Of a DNA stretch of 64,000 nucleotides, positions 46,132-54,957 are shown one piece after another (position 1 is the stretch's first letter; the number at the start of each line of letters is the position of its first letter). The stretch covers positions 1,379,792-1,443,791 of the forward strand of contig NZ_JH584235.1 in NCBI RefSeq assembly GCF_000241465.1. The letters run 5' to 3'. The notes under the pieces are model-generated. The model was not told where the DNA came from. It saw only the letters and a list, made by a program, of their open reading frames with translations, and ran no database searches. Source of the DNA: Sphingomonas echinoides ATCC 14820 (GTDB taxonomy: Bacteria; Pseudomonadota; Alphaproteobacteria; Sphingomonadales; Sphingomonadaceae). The position numbers and the translations under genes were made by a program.

Positions 46132-46965
46132 TTAAGGCGCGCTCCAGATGATCTGGCTTTCGAAATTGGGGGCCGCGCCGCGCTGGCTTTGCGTGCCGCC
46201 GCCCGCGCCGTGCCAGGCCGGCAAACCGAAGGGAAGGTCGCGCCGCGGTATGTCGAGGTGCGGCATCGCCCCGCTCGTGCTGTAGGGCGTCGTATCGACA
46301 TGGCCATCGCTGTCGGGCGCGATCACATTTTGCGCCGCCGCAAGATGGCTGTTCCAGTTCGCCGCAACCCCGCTCGGCGCGGTTGGGTGGGTCAAATGGA
46401 TGATCGGCAAACTCCCCCGTCCCGGCCAATTGAGCGCGCAGTTATTAGCATGCGAGCCGAAGGCGATAATCGCGGTCAACGGGTTGGTCGCCTGGGCGTG
46501 ATCGAACAGGCTGTTGCGATACGCCATGATCGTCGCCTCGGTCTCGCTAACGGCCCCGCCGGAGAGCGACGTACTTTGAACGCCGAACAAAAAGCTGTTG
46601 AACATCAGATAGGATCGCGTGAGCCCCAGCTTGCCGAGGAAATGCTGCGCGATTTGCCCGGCCTGACCGACAAAGATGCGTTGCGCCAAAATCTCGTCCG
46701 TCGAGGGATCTTGTCCAATCACCAGAACACGCGCCGTCCCATCCAATCGACCGCGATAAAAGACCGGACCGAAGCGCGTGTGAAATGGTGCCTGAGGAAA
46801 GGTAACATAATGATCGACCGGTGCAGTTTGAAACAAGCGCTCCCAGCTACAGTTAGGGCCCGGATCATATTGTGGATAAAATAGCGCACAGATGATACGA
46901 TCGATTGCGACAGGGTTGAGCTTTTCAATAGCTCCCGGCTGGAATATTGCGTGGAGATCCTTCAC
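46132..46965 (-). CDS. Uracil-DNA glycosylase superfamily-like protein
   Basis: A protein of 277 aa starting with GTG behind a strong GAGGAGGA ribosome site. The core has the UDG-fold landmarks: V-L-V-I-G-Q-D-P (residues 80-87), N123 in L-M-F-N-S-F, and a late H-P-T-A-P-S with His193. The normal catalytic set of family 1 (GQDPYH, HPSPLS) is altered to GQDPSTDE and HPTAPS, so it may be a divergent or non-canonical member. The N-terminal 70 residues and a Pro/Gly-rich tail (about 225-277) are outside the fold. GC content is a little below neighbours. It ends 24 bp from the XpaC-like gene, convergently. Confidence 0.72.
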   Translation of the reverse strand: MKDLHAIFQPGAIEKLNPVAIDRIICALFYPQYDPGPNCSWERLFQTAPVDHYVTFPQAPFHTRFGPVFYRGRLDGTARVLVIGQDPSTDEILAQRIFVGQAGQIAQHFLGKLGLTRSYLMFNSFLFGVQSTSLSGGAVSETEATIMAYRNSLFDHAQATNPLTAIIAFGSHANNCALNWPGRGSLPIIHLTHPTAPSGVAANWNSHLAAAQNVIAPDSDGHVDTTPYSTSGAMPHLDIPRRDLPFGLPAWHGAGGGTQSQRGAAPNFESQIIWSAP

Positions 46966-47115
46966 GGCAAATCCTCCTCAATCGTTATCGTCGATCGAGT
47001 CGGATCTATAACAAAAATATACTTTTGCAGCAATCGGCAACGTCATCATGATTGCACGCTATATTTTGAATGGAGCGAATTTTACAGGGCGGATTCTGTC
47101 GTCCGCGACGGCGCG

Positions 47116-47895
47116 TTAGACGGAAAGCACCCGCGCGCGCTCGCTCAGCCGCTCGACCGCCGCCGCATGGATGCCGGGCGTGGTCGCCAACACGCCGAAC
47201 GCCTGCGCGCGCGGCGTGTTGAAGACGAGCGGCGCGCCAAAGGCATCGGTGACGGTCGCGCCCGCTTCGGCGGCGATCAGCGCGGCGGCGGCGATGTCCC
47301 ATTCATAGCCCCAGCGCAGCGTCGCCACGAGATCGGCCTCGTCCGCTGCCACCATTGCAATGCGCAAGGCGATCGAATTGGGCTTGGCCACCGCGACCAG
47401 ATCGCGGTCGGCCTTGGGCAGGCCGTCGCTCGGCACGCGCGATCCGCTGAACACTGCGCGGTCGCCGACCTGGATTGCGGCACCGTTGCGCGTCGCCCTC
47501 TGCCCGTGCGCGGCGCGCCACATGTCGCCGCGAGCGGGCGCATCCAACACGCCGATCGTCACCCGGCCCTGCTCGACCAGCGCCACCGACACCGCCCAGC
47601 CATCGCGTCCGCGAATGTAATCGCGCGTGCCGTCGATCGGATCGACCACCCACACCCGCCTGCAGGCGAGCCGATCGGCATTGTCGGCGGTCTCCTCCGA
47701 CAGCCATCCGGCATCGGGCAGCAACGCCGTGAGGCGCGCGTGCAACAGCATGTTCACGTCCAGATCGACTTGGCTGACCGGGTCGTTCGGCCCCTTCTCC
47801 CAACAGTGAAAATCGGTGCGCCAATGCCGCAGCGCCAGCGCGCCCGCCTCCTGGACGACCGCCGTCACTGCATCGGCAAGACCGGAATCAGCCAC
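47116..47895 (-). CDS. Inositol-monophosphatase-family phosphatase, CysQ-like
   Basis: A protein of 259 aa starting with GTG inside the end of pmbA (8-bp overlap GTGGCTGA). Metal-binding motifs: S-E-E-T near residue 66, W-V-V-D-P-I-D-G-T-R-D-Y-I (about 82-94) and the late W-E-Y or Y-E-W-D-I-A-A-A-A-L. The family hydrolyses inositol-1-P, fructose-1,6-bisP or PAP; the spacing is most like 3'(2'),5'-bisphosphate nucleotidase CysQ, which recycles PAP. Exact substrate is not certain. The pmbA-phosphatase coupling suggests one transcript. Confidence 0.85.
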   Translation of the reverse strand: MADSGLADAVTAVVQEAGALALRHWRTDFHCWEKGPNDPVSQVDLDVNMLLHARLTALLPDAGWLSEETADNADRLACRRVWVVDPIDGTRDYIRGRDGWAVSVALVEQGRVTIGVLDAPARGDMWRAAHGQRATRNGAAIQVGDRAVFSGSRVPSDGLPKADRDLVAVAKPNSIALRIAMVAADEADLVATLRWGYEWDIAAAALIAAEAGATVTDAFGAPLVFNTPRAQAFGVLATTPGIHAAAVERLSERARVLSV

Positions 47896-49246
47896 TCGCC
47901 ACCGTCATCCCTTCGATCCTGAGCGTCGGCACATTGGTGCCATAGCGGAATTCTAGGTCGTTCGCGGGCGTCAGGTTGAGGAACATGTCCTTTAAATTGC
48001 CCGCGATGGTGAATTCGGCGACCGGCCCGGTGATCTCACCCCGCTCGATGCGGAAGCCTGCCGCGCCGCGGCTGTAATCGCCGGTAACGCCGTTGACGCC
48101 CATGCCGATCAGTTCGGTGACGAACACGCCGTCGGTGATGTCGGCGATCAGCGTTTCCGGCGGGACATGCCCTGCTGCCATATGCAAATTGCTGGTCGAC
48201 ACCCCCGGCGCGCCGCTCACGCCGCGCGCGGCATGGCCGGTCGGCTCCAACCCCAATTGCCGCGCAGACGCGCTGTCGAGCAGCCAGCGTTCGAGCATCC
48301 CCGCCTCGATGATCGCGGTCGGCGACACCGGCAGCCCCTCGCCATCGAACGGGCGCGAACGCAGGCCATGCGGGCGGTGCGGATCGTCGAGCACGGTCAC
48401 GCCGCTGGCGAACACCTGCGTGCCGAGCGCCTCGAGCAGGAAGCTGGTCTTGCGCGTGATCGCCTGGCCCGAGATCGCGCCGATAAGGTGCCCGAGCAGG
48501 CTGGACCCGACGCGCGGATCGAACACCACCGTCATCGGCCCGCTGGCGAGCCGCCCGGGATTGACGCGGGCGACGGCGCGCTCGCCCGCGCGCGTGCCGA
48601 TCAGCTCGGGCGCTTCCAGCGCGCGGCGGTGGCGTGCCGAGCTATAGGCATAATCGCGCACCATCGCCCCGCCCTCGCCCGCCAGAACGCTCGCCGACAG
48701 GCCATAGCCAGTGGCCGCATAAGCGGCGGCAAAACCGTGGCTGGTCGCGAGCGCCCAGATCGAACGCGAGGCGCTGGCAGAGCCACCCTCGCTATTGGTG
48801 ACGCCCGCCACTGCGCGCGCGGCATCCTCCGCCGCCCGCGCCGCATCGCGCAGCGCTTCGGGGCTGGGCTCGCTGCCGCCCTTCGCCAAATCGTCGAGGT
48901 CGAGCAAGGGCGGGTCGCCGTGCATCAGCCGCTCGGCGGGGGCGAGGCCAGCCCAGGCATCTTCGGGCGCCTCGCGCGCCATCGCGATCGCGCGGTCGAC
49001 CAAGGCGGTGAGCGCATCGTCGGACAGATCGGAAGTGGACACGCTCGCCGAACGCTTGCCGACGAACACGCGCAGGCCAAGCTCAGCGCTTTCCGACCGC
49101 CCGACATCCTCCAGCGCGCCCAAGCGCACCGAAATGTCGAGCGAGGTATCGGCGGCATACACCGCATCGGCGGCATCGGCCCCGGCAGCGCGGGCGCGGG
49201 AGACAATAGCGGCGGCGCGGTCGCGCCCTTGGTCTGGGGTCAACAT
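47888..49246 (-). CDS. pmbA: PmbA/TldE subunit of the TldD/E metalloprotease
   Basis: A protein of 452 aa from ATG 49246; the longer frame to 49315 is out of character. It has the TldD/PmbA fold with Y-A-A-D-T-S-L-D-I-S near the start and the C-terminal G-V-N-G-V-T-G-D-Y-S-R-G-A-A-G-F and G-N-L-K-D-M motifs. It lacks the zinc-binding H-E-x-x-x-H that is on TldD, as expected for the inactive partner. TldD/E matures peptide antibiotics and degrades CcdA; tldD is not in the window. Confidence 0.93.
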   Translation of the reverse strand: MLTPDQGRDRAAAIVSRARAAGADAADAVYAADTSLDISVRLGALEDVGRSESAELGLRVFVGKRSASVSTSDLSDDALTALVDRAIAMAREAPEDAWAGLAPAERLMHGDPPLLDLDDLAKGGSEPSPEALRDAARAAEDAARAVAGVTNSEGGSASASRSIWALATSHGFAAAYAATGYGLSASVLAGEGGAMVRDYAYSSARHRRALEAPELIGTRAGERAVARVNPGRLASGPMTVVFDPRVGSSLLGHLIGAISGQAITRKTSFLLEALGTQVFASGVTVLDDPHRPHGLRSRPFDGEGLPVSPTAIIEAGMLERWLLDSASARQLGLEPTGHAARGVSGAPGVSTSNLHMAAGHVPPETLIADITDGVFVTELIGMGVNGVTGDYSRGAAGFRIERGEITGPVAEFTIAGNLKDMFLNLTPANDLEFRYGTNVPTLRIEGMTVASG

Positions 49247-49311
49247 GAGCGAAGACTTAGGAGCGGCAGCACCACCACGCAACCGCCCGCGCCGCTGTGC
49301 AATACCGGCGT

Positions 49312-50229
49312 TCAATATGGCCAGGGCGTGCCCACCACCACACAGGCGAGAAACATCAGCAGCCCGGCAAAGCGGTTGGAGCGGAAGCGGTGCAGCGCGC
49401 CTGCGCCATCATCGGGCGACAAGGTCGCAACTTGCCACAGGAAATGCCCCGCCACCGGTAGCAATGCGGCCAGCGCCAGCCAATCGGGCCGCAACACCCA
49501 GATCGCCCCCGCCCACAGCACCAGCGCCGCCAGATAGAACAACCCGACCCCCAGCCGCACCCGCGCGCCCATGCGCAGCGCCGAGGAGCGCACCCCGATC
49601 AGCGCATCATCCTCACGGTCCTGCAACGCATAGATCGTGTCATAGCCGACCACCCAGCAAATCGACCCGGCATAGAGCAGCAGGCCGGGCGCGGTCAGCG
49701 CGCCCATCACATCGCTCCACCCGACCAGCGCCGCCCAGGAAAAGACAAGGCCGAGCCAGATTTGCGGCCACCAGGTGATCCGCTTCATGAACGGATAGGC
49801 CGCGACCGGCGCCAGGCTGAGCACCGCAACCACGGCGGCATAGAGATGCAGGTGCAGCAGCACGAGCAGGCCAAGCAGACACAGCACCAGCAGCCACGCC
49901 CACGCCGCCTTCAGCGACACCGCACCGCTCGCCAAAGGTCGGGCAGCGGTGCGCGCCACTTTCCGGTCGAGATCGCGGTCGACAATGTCGTTATACACGC
50001 AGCCCGCGCCGCGCATGGCGATGCTGCCGAGCAACAGCCACAGGATCAAATCCCAGCGCGACACCGCCCCGCCCGCCAGCGCGACACCCCACGCCCCCGG
50101 CCAGAATAACAGCCACCAGCCGATCGGTCGATCGAATCGCGCCAGCAGCGCAAACGGGCGCACCGCAGCGGGCAAAAGTCCAACAAGGCCACGATGTTCG
50201 GTATCGGGGGTAAGATCGGCAGCGGTCAT
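49312..50229 (-). CDS. ubiA: 4-hydroxybenzoate polyprenyltransferase UbiA
   Basis: A protein of 304 aa from ATG 50229 with GGAG seven bases upstream. Eight to nine membrane helices are interrupted by the two Asp-rich prenyl-diphosphate motifs: Y-N-D-I-V-D-R-D-L-D and Y-A-L-Q-D-R-E-D-D. The N-terminal F-D-R-P-I-G-W-W-L-L-F-W-P is typical of UbiA. It attaches the polyprenyl tail to 4-hydroxybenzoate in ubiquinone synthesis, in the inner membrane. Confidence 0.95.
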   Translation of the reverse strand: MTAADLTPDTEHRGLVGLLPAAVRPFALLARFDRPIGWWLLFWPGAWGVALAGGAVSRWDLILWLLLGSIAMRGAGCVYNDIVDRDLDRKVARTAARPLASGAVSLKAAWAWLLVLCLLGLLVLLHLHLYAAVVAVLSLAPVAAYPFMKRITWWPQIWLGLVFSWAALVGWSDVMGALTAPGLLLYAGSICWVVGYDTIYALQDREDDALIGVRSSALRMGARVRLGVGLFYLAALVLWAGAIWVLRPDWLALAALLPVAGHFLWQVATLSPDDGAGALHRFRSNRFAGLLMFLACVVVGTPWPY

Positions 50230-50358
50230 AGGCGCTCCATGCACCAGCCAGCGGCCGCGCAACAGCCCCGGCGCGCATCGCCTCGACTTCGCCACGCTCT
50301 GCGTCGATAGCGGTGCCAAGACCCGAATAAGGGCGCGGTTTTCCAAAGGGCGGGCAGC

Positions 50359-50517
50359 GTGATTCATCTCTCCGTCGCGATTGGACGGTTCTTCGAGGCG
50401 TTGCTGTGGGCGGTGGCCCGCGGCGTCGGCGTGATGGCGGGATGGGCGCTGCTAGCGGTGGTCGGGCTGGGGCTGCTCGCCGTCGTGCTGCGGGCGCTGT
50501 GGCAGGGACGCAAGTGA
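50359..50517 (+). CDS. 52-aa single-helix membrane protein (small ORF)
   Basis: An open frame from GTG 50359 to TGA 50515-50517 reads as a polar start, one hydrophobic helix (about residues 23-44) and a basic end (W-Q-G-R-K). It fills the gap between the divergent ubiA and rsmE genes and has the strand of rsmE. The ribosome site is weak (GGGCGGGC) and I recognise no family, so this is a candidate, not a certainty. Confidence 0.4.
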   Translation: MIHLSVAIGRFFEALLWAVARGVGVMAGWALLAVVGLGLLAVVLRALWQGRK

Positions 50518-50564
50518 ACGCCGCCGATTTGCCACACCGCACGCCCCTGCTCTAAGGCGCAGCG

Positions 50565-51305
50565 ATGCCCGCCACCCCCGCCTGGCCCCCGCAATCGACC
50601 CCGCGTCTATTCGTCGAGACCCCGTTCGGCCTTGGCCCGCTGCGCGTCGATGGCCCGCAAGCGCATTATCTGGTTAGCGTAATGCGGATGAAGACGGGCG
50701 ATCCGGTCAAGCTGTTCGACGGCGCGTCCGGCGAGTGGCTCGGCGTCGCCGCCAGCGTCGGCAAGCGCGACCTCGTGCTCGACGTCACCCAAAAGCTGCG
50801 TGAGGCCGAGACGGTGCCCGATCTGTGGCTGTGCGCCGCCCCGATCAAGAAAGGCCGGATCGACTGGGTCGCCGAGAAAGCGTGCGAGCTTGGCGTTGCG
50901 CGGCTCGTGCCCGTGCTGACGCGCCGCACGATCGTCGACCGGCTCAATGGCGAGCGGCTGCGCGCGCACATGATCGAGGCGGCCGAACAATGCGGGCGCA
51001 CGGCGGTGCCCGCGCTGGCCGAGCCCGTAAAGCTGTCCGCCCTGCTACGCGACTGGCCAGCGGATCGCGCGCTGTTCTTCGCCGACGAAACCGGCGGGAC
51101 TCCGGCTTTGGCGGCCATGCGCGCGGCAAGCGGTGCGGCGGCGATCCTGATCGGTCCTGAAGGCGGCTTCGATGACGACGAGCGAGCCGCGATCCGTGCC
51201 GTGCCAAGTGCCGTCGCCATCGGCCTGGGCCCGCGCATTCTGCGAGCCGACACGGCGGCAGCGGCAGCAGTCGCGCTGTGGATGGCCGCGCGCGGCGATT
51301 GGTGA
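50565..51305 (+). CDS. rsmE: 16S rRNA (uracil1498-N3)-methyltransferase RsmE
   Basis: A protein of 246 aa with an N-terminal PUA-like domain (H-Y-L-V-S-V-M-R-M) and a C-terminal SPOUT fold with trefoil knot: A-I-L-I-G-P-E-G-G-F, L-G-P-R-I-L-R-A-D-T-A. It methylates N3 of U1498 in the 30S decoding region using S-adenosylmethionine. gshA follows 63 bp downstream. Confidence 0.95.
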   Translation: MPATPAWPPQSTPRLFVETPFGLGPLRVDGPQAHYLVSVMRMKTGDPVKLFDGASGEWLGVAASVGKRDLVLDVTQKLREAETVPDLWLCAAPIKKGRIDWVAEKACELGVARLVPVLTRRTIVDRLNGERLRAHMIEAAEQCGRTAVPALAEPVKLSALLRDWPADRALFFADETGGTPALAAMRAASGAAAILIGPEGGFDDDERAAIRAVPSAVAIGLGPRILRADTAAAAAVALWMAARGDW

Positions 51306-51368
51306 GGCGCATCGGTAGCTAAACGAAACGCGCTGGCGGGCGGCTTCGGGCGGCGCTAAGGCGCGATC

Positions 51369-52742
51369 ATGACGACGCGCCCCGACAGCAAGAAAACATC
51401 CCCCATCATCGAGTCGCGCGACCAGCTCGTCGCGAGTTTCGCGCGCGGCGAAAAGCCCGCCGAGCGCTGGCGGATCGGCACCGAACATGAAAAGTTCGTC
51501 TATGCCGACAGCGATCATCATGCGCCAAGCTACACCGAAAAGGGCGGCATTCGCGATCTGCTCGATGCGCTCACCGAATTCGGCTGGGAACCGGTGCTGG
51601 AGGGCGACAACGTCATCGCGCTCAACGGTGTCGACGGGTCGATCAGCCTCGAACCCGCCGGACAGTTCGAGCTGTCGGGCGCGCCGCTCGAAAATTTGCA
51701 CCAGACCTGCGCCGAGACCGGCCGGCATCTGCAGCAGATCAAGACGATCGGCGACAAATTCGGCATCGGTTTCCTCGGCCTCGGCATGTGGCCCGACAAG
51801 ACCCGCGCCGAGCTGCCGATCATGCCCAAGGGCCGCTATGCGATCATGCTGCGCCACATGCCGCGCGTCGGCAGCATGGGCCTCGACATGATGCTGCGCA
51901 CCTGCACGATCCAGGTGAATCTCGATTACAGTTCCGAAGCCGATATGGTGCAGAAGTTCCGCGTCGGCCTCGCGCTGCAACCGCTGGCGACCGCCCTGTT
52001 CGCCAATTCGCCCTTCACCGAGGGCAAGCCCAACGGCATGCTGTCGTACCGCAGCCATATCTGGTCCGACACCGATCCCGCGCGCACCGGCATGTTGCCG
52101 TTCGTGTTCGAGGATGGCTTTGGTTATGATCGCTACACCGAATACGCGCTCGATGTGCCGATGTACTTCGTCTATCGCGACGGCAAATATATCGACGCCG
52201 CAGGCCTGTCCTTCCGCGATTTCCTGAAGGGCGAATTGTCGGTGCTGCCCGGCGAAAAGCCGACGCTCGACGATTGGAACGACCACCTCTCCACCGCCTT
52301 CCCCGAGGTGCGGCTGAAGACCTTTCTCGAAATGCGCGGGGCCGATGGCGGGCCATGGGGGCGGATCTGCGCGCTCCCTGCTTTGTGGGTCGGCCTGCTT
52401 TATGACCAGGGCGCGCTCGATGCGGCGTGGGATGTGGTCAAGCACTGGACGATCGAGGAACGCCAGGCGCTGCGCGATGCGGTGCCCAAGCTCGGCCTCG
52501 ACGCGCCAATCGCGGGCGGGCGCACCTTGCGCGCGATTGCGGGCGAAGTGATCGACATCGCCAGCGCGGGCCTCATCGCACGGGGCCGCACCGATTCGAG
52601 CGGCAGCAACGAAACCGGCTTCCTCGATCCGCTGCGCGAGATCGTCCGCAGCGGCAAGGTGCCCGCCGAACTGCTGCTGGAGAAATATCACGGCGTCTGG
52701 AATGGCGACGTGTCGAAAGTGTATGACGAGCTGCGGTTCTAG
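51369..52742 (+). CDS. gshA: Glutamate-cysteine ligase (plant/alphaproteobacterial type)
   Basis: A protein of 457 aa matching the GCS2-type enzymes throughout: G-T-E-H-E-K-F-V near residue 38, L-E-P-A-G-Q-F-E-L-S-G, L-R-H-M-P-R-V-G, R-T-C-T-I-Q-V-N-L-D-Y-S, W-S-D-T-D-P-A-R-T-G. It makes gamma-glutamylcysteine, the first step of glutathione synthesis. Its TAG shares the CTAG with the stop of the convergent MarR gene (four-base overlap). Confidence 0.95.
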   Translation: MTTRPDSKKTSPIIESRDQLVASFARGEKPAERWRIGTEHEKFVYADSDHHAPSYTEKGGIRDLLDALTEFGWEPVLEGDNVIALNGVDGSISLEPAGQFELSGAPLENLHQTCAETGRHLQQIKTIGDKFGIGFLGLGMWPDKTRAELPIMPKGRYAIMLRHMPRVGSMGLDMMLRTCTIQVNLDYSSEADMVQKFRVGLALQPLATALFANSPFTEGKPNGMLSYRSHIWSDTDPARTGMLPFVFEDGFGYDRYTEYALDVPMYFVYRDGKYIDAAGLSFRDFLKGELSVLPGEKPTLDDWNDHLSTAFPEVRLKTFLEMRGADGGPWGRICALPALWVGLLYDQGALDAAWDVVKHWTIEERQALRDAVPKLGLDAPIAGGRTLRAIAGEVIDIASAGLIARGRTDSSGSNETGFLDPLREIVRSGKVPAELLLEKYHGVWNGDVSKVYDELRF

Positions 52743-53215
52743 CCGAGCTCTGCTTCGCTCCCCGCCTGCGCGGCGTGGGCGAGGGACTCCACAAACTTCG
52801 CGTTCAAGCGGCCAAGGTCGGCCAAGTCATCCTCACTCCAGGCGGCAACCGCGCGCGCCAGCAAGCGCCGCCGCGCGGCCGCAACCGAGCGCGCCAGACC
52901 CTCGCCCGTAGGCGAGAGCGTGACCATCCGGATTCGCCGGTCGCTTTCTCCAGCACCTTTCGCGACCAGGCCCAGTTGCGCGAGCTTGGCAAGCTGGCGG
53001 CTGACCGTCGTCGAGTCCCGCCCGACCTGATCGGCCAGCGCCGCCACGCTCAGCGTGCCGCGCGTGGCGATCGCCACCAGCAGCGGCACCAGCGCGCGGT
53101 CGAGCACCACATCTGCCTCTTTCAGCAACAGGTCCACGCGCTGCGGGCTGCTGAAAAAGCCCAGCAGATCAACGAGCGCGCGAGCGACGGTATCGATACT
53201 ACCTGTATTATACAC
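52739..53215 (-). CDS. MarR-family transcriptional regulator
   Basis: A protein of 158 aa with GTG start at 53215 (the true start could be a little further in). A winged helix-turn-helix (about residues 50-115) has L-A-D-Q-V-G-R-D-S-T-T-V-S-R-Q-L-A-K-L and wing D-R-R-I-R-M-V-T-L. It lies divergently to an FMN-reductase gene across 37 bp, which it probably represses together with itself, as MarR proteins do. No cysteine pair for thiol sensing is visible in the HTH, so the inducer is unknown. Confidence 0.85.
   Translation of the reverse strand: MYNTGSIDTVARALVDLLGFFSSPQRVDLLLKEADVVLDRALVPLLVAIATRGTLSVAALADQVGRDSTTVSRQLAKLAQLGLVAKGAGESDRRIRMVTLSPTGEGLARSVAAARRRLLARAVAAWSEDDLADLGRLNAKFVESLAHAAQAGSEAELG
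53190..53213. promoter_or_regulatory. Candidate MarR operator and promoter elements
   Basis: Two palindromic boxes lie 5 bp apart: GTATCGATAC at 53190-53199 and GTATTATAC at 53205-53213. On the minus strand TATAAT (53212-53207) sits in the second box, with a weak TTGGGG 17 bp upstream. This suggests a repressor site overlapping the marR promoter, or a start codon further inside the gene. Confidence 0.45.
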
Positions 53216-53252
53216 TCTTTACCCCAAGCCCCCAAAGTGGCATAAAGGCTGC

Positions 53253-53837
53253 ATGATACACACATCTCCCACGCTCGTCATCGCCGGCAGTGTAAGACCG
53301 CGCCGGATCTCCCCGCACATTGCGCAATGGGTCGCGACGCTGGGCCGCGCGCAAAGCGATGACGCCTACGAAGTCGTCGATCTGCGCGACTGGCCGTTGC
53401 CGATGGATGATGAGGCGGAAATGCCGCAGCGCGCCAGCTACGCCTCAGCATTAACCCTCGAATGGAGCCGGAAGATCGCCAGCGCGGCGGCGTTTGTCTT
53501 CGTCACACCGCAATACAATTGGGGTTATCCGGCCGCGCTGAAAAACGCGATCGACCACCTCTATCGCGAATGGGCCGACAAGCCGGTGATGATCGTGTCC
53601 TATGGCGGGCATGGCGGCGGCAAGGCGGCCGCGCAATTGCAGGAGGTGTGCGAAGGGATCGGGTTACGGCCGATCGCTACGCGCCCAGCGCTGCGGCTGT
53701 CACGGACGCAGATCGAAGCCAATTCGGGCGAAATCGATCCTGCCGAGGCGTTTGCCGGACATATTGAGGAAGTGCGCGCGGCACTGGCTGAACTGTCCCA
53801 ATCGCGCGATGCGACCATCCAGCCGACGACCGCATAA
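53253..53837 (+). CDS. NADPH-dependent FMN reductase-type flavoprotein
   Basis: A protein of 194 aa from ATG 53253. The flavodoxin-like fold is shown by I-A-G-S-V-R-P-R-R near the start (phosphate loop), F-V-T-P-Q-Y-N-W-G-Y-P-A-A-L-K-N-A-I-D (about 83-101) and S-Y-G-G-H-G-G-G. It should reduce FMN or quinones with NAD(P)H. Divergent to the MarR gene, so probably under its control, a common arrangement for quinone-stress genes. Confidence 0.88.
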   Translation: MIHTSPTLVIAGSVRPRRISPHIAQWVATLGRAQSDDAYEVVDLRDWPLPMDDEAEMPQRASYASALTLEWSRKIASAAAFVFVTPQYNWGYPAALKNAIDHLYREWADKPVMIVSYGGHGGGKAAAQLQEVCEGIGLRPIATRPALRLSRTQIEANSGEIDPAEAFAGHIEEVRAALAELSQSRDATIQPTTA

Positions 53838-53969
53838 AGAGGGCCGATCCCCGGTCGTGGCACGTCACGCAATGGCCGTAAGCAACGATAATTCTTTCTG
53901 CCAGAACGTCATATCGAAGTGGTATGATCCTCTGTGGTTCCAACCATTCAACCACTGGGGGAAATGAAC

Positions 53970-54389
53970 ATGGTCGATCATCCGGAACGGATTACCGAGC
54001 ACTTTGAAGCCGCCTGGAACGCGCATGACATGGTCGCGTTTGGCGCGCTCTTCCATCCGGATGCCACCTTTGTGAACCGTTTCGCCATGTATTGGCGCGG
54101 GATCGACCAAATCGTCGCCGGGCATCGCTTCATCCATGAGACGATCTACAGCGACTCGGTGTTACGGGTTGATCCGGCCGATATCGACTGGGTCGGCGAG
54201 GACGCGGCAATTCTGCATTTCTGGACTCGGCTCACCGCGGGTGCCGCGCATCCCGCCGGCCCCCATGTTGCCGACACGCTGATCCTCGCGATCGCTACGC
54301 GCCGCGATGGCGATTGGCGCGTCCAGGCGGCCGAAAATGTCACGCTCGCTGATCCGACGACCGGCAAGGACATTTTGCGGGCGAGCTGA
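53970..54389 (+). CDS. SnoaL/DUF4440-like protein (SgcJ/EcaC family)
   Basis: A protein of 139 aa. Of two ATGs (53964 and 53970) the second is preferred, as GGGGGA lies seven bases before it. The cone-shaped NTF2-like fold is suggested by A-W-N-A-H-D-M-V-A-F-G-A-L-F-H-P-D-A-T-F-V-N and the later W-R-V-Q-A-A-E-N-V-T. Members bind small ligands; function here is unknown. A weak hairpin (54429-54446, GTTTTCC/GGAAAAC) lies 40 bp after the stop. Confidence 0.82.
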   Translation: MVDHPERITEHFEAAWNAHDMVAFGALFHPDATFVNRFAMYWRGIDQIVAGHRFIHETIYSDSVLRVDPADIDWVGEDAAILHFWTRLTAGAAHPAGPHVADTLILAIATRRDGDWRVQAAENVTLADPTTGKDILRAS

Positions 54390-54428
54390 CGCCCCGGAAT
54401 TTTTATCATTTTTGAATGCCTTAGCCCG

Positions 54429-54446
54429 GTTTTCCGGCGGGAAAAC
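54429..54446. repeat. Hairpin downstream of the SnoaL-like gene
   Basis: Seven-base arms GTTTTCC and GGAAAAC around a GGCG loop. A T-rich stretch begins only nine bases later, so it is a poor terminator by itself. Confidence 0.4.
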
Positions 54447-54542
54447 TCGTGCCTTTTTCTCATCCAAAAATACCACTTCACAAAACTGCCTCATAAGTGT
54501 CATCATTCTGTAACCGAATGACTCGGTGAGAGGATGAACCCC

Positions 54543-54902
54543 ATGACCAAAATGATCGCTTTGAGCTTGCTTGTCCTGGCGCCGCTGTCGGCACCGGCAG
54601 TGGCGAACCCCATGGCAGCAACGCCGTCAGCCAGTGCGGCCGCGCAGAATGCGGACGCCATTACGACGCTGGAAACGCGGGTTCGGCTCAACCCGGATGA
54701 TGGCGGACGCCATATCGAACTGGCCGCTGCGTATTTGCGAAGCGGGCGCACGGCCGAGGCACTGACCGCCTTCCGTCGCGCCCGCGCGCTTGACAATGAA
54801 ATGCTGGAGACGCCGACGGGCGACGCGATCTGGTCGCATCAGATTGCCGACCGCGTGCTTGCCCGCGCCGCCGCGCGCCCGGTGCAGCTGTCTTCGCGCT
54901 GA
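54543..54902 (+). CDS. Small exported TPR-like protein
   Basis: A protein of 119 aa from ATG 54543, nine bases after GAGAGG (the earlier ATG 54534 touches that site). A signal peptide covers residues 1-21 (A-V-A-N). One TPR-like helix pair follows (T-L-E-T-R-V-R-L-N-P-D-D-G-G-R-H-I-E-L-A and Y-L-R-S-G-R-T-A-E-A-L-T-A-F-R-R-A-R). Function unknown; probably periplasmic protein interaction. Confidence 0.75.
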   Translation: MTKMIALSLLVLAPLSAPAVANPMAATPSASAAAQNADAITTLETRVRLNPDDGGRHIELAAAYLRSGRTAEALTAFRRARALDNEMLETPTGDAIWSHQIADRVLARAAARPVQLSSR

Positions 54903-54957
54903 CAATCTGCGGAGAGCGGACCCTCGGGGCATCTTCGGATGCCCCGACACCGCGCGG

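Noticed and set aside
51045..52691. A 548-codon minus-strand open frame
   Set aside because: Antisense to gshA and the end of rsmE, both clearly recognisable on the plus strand.
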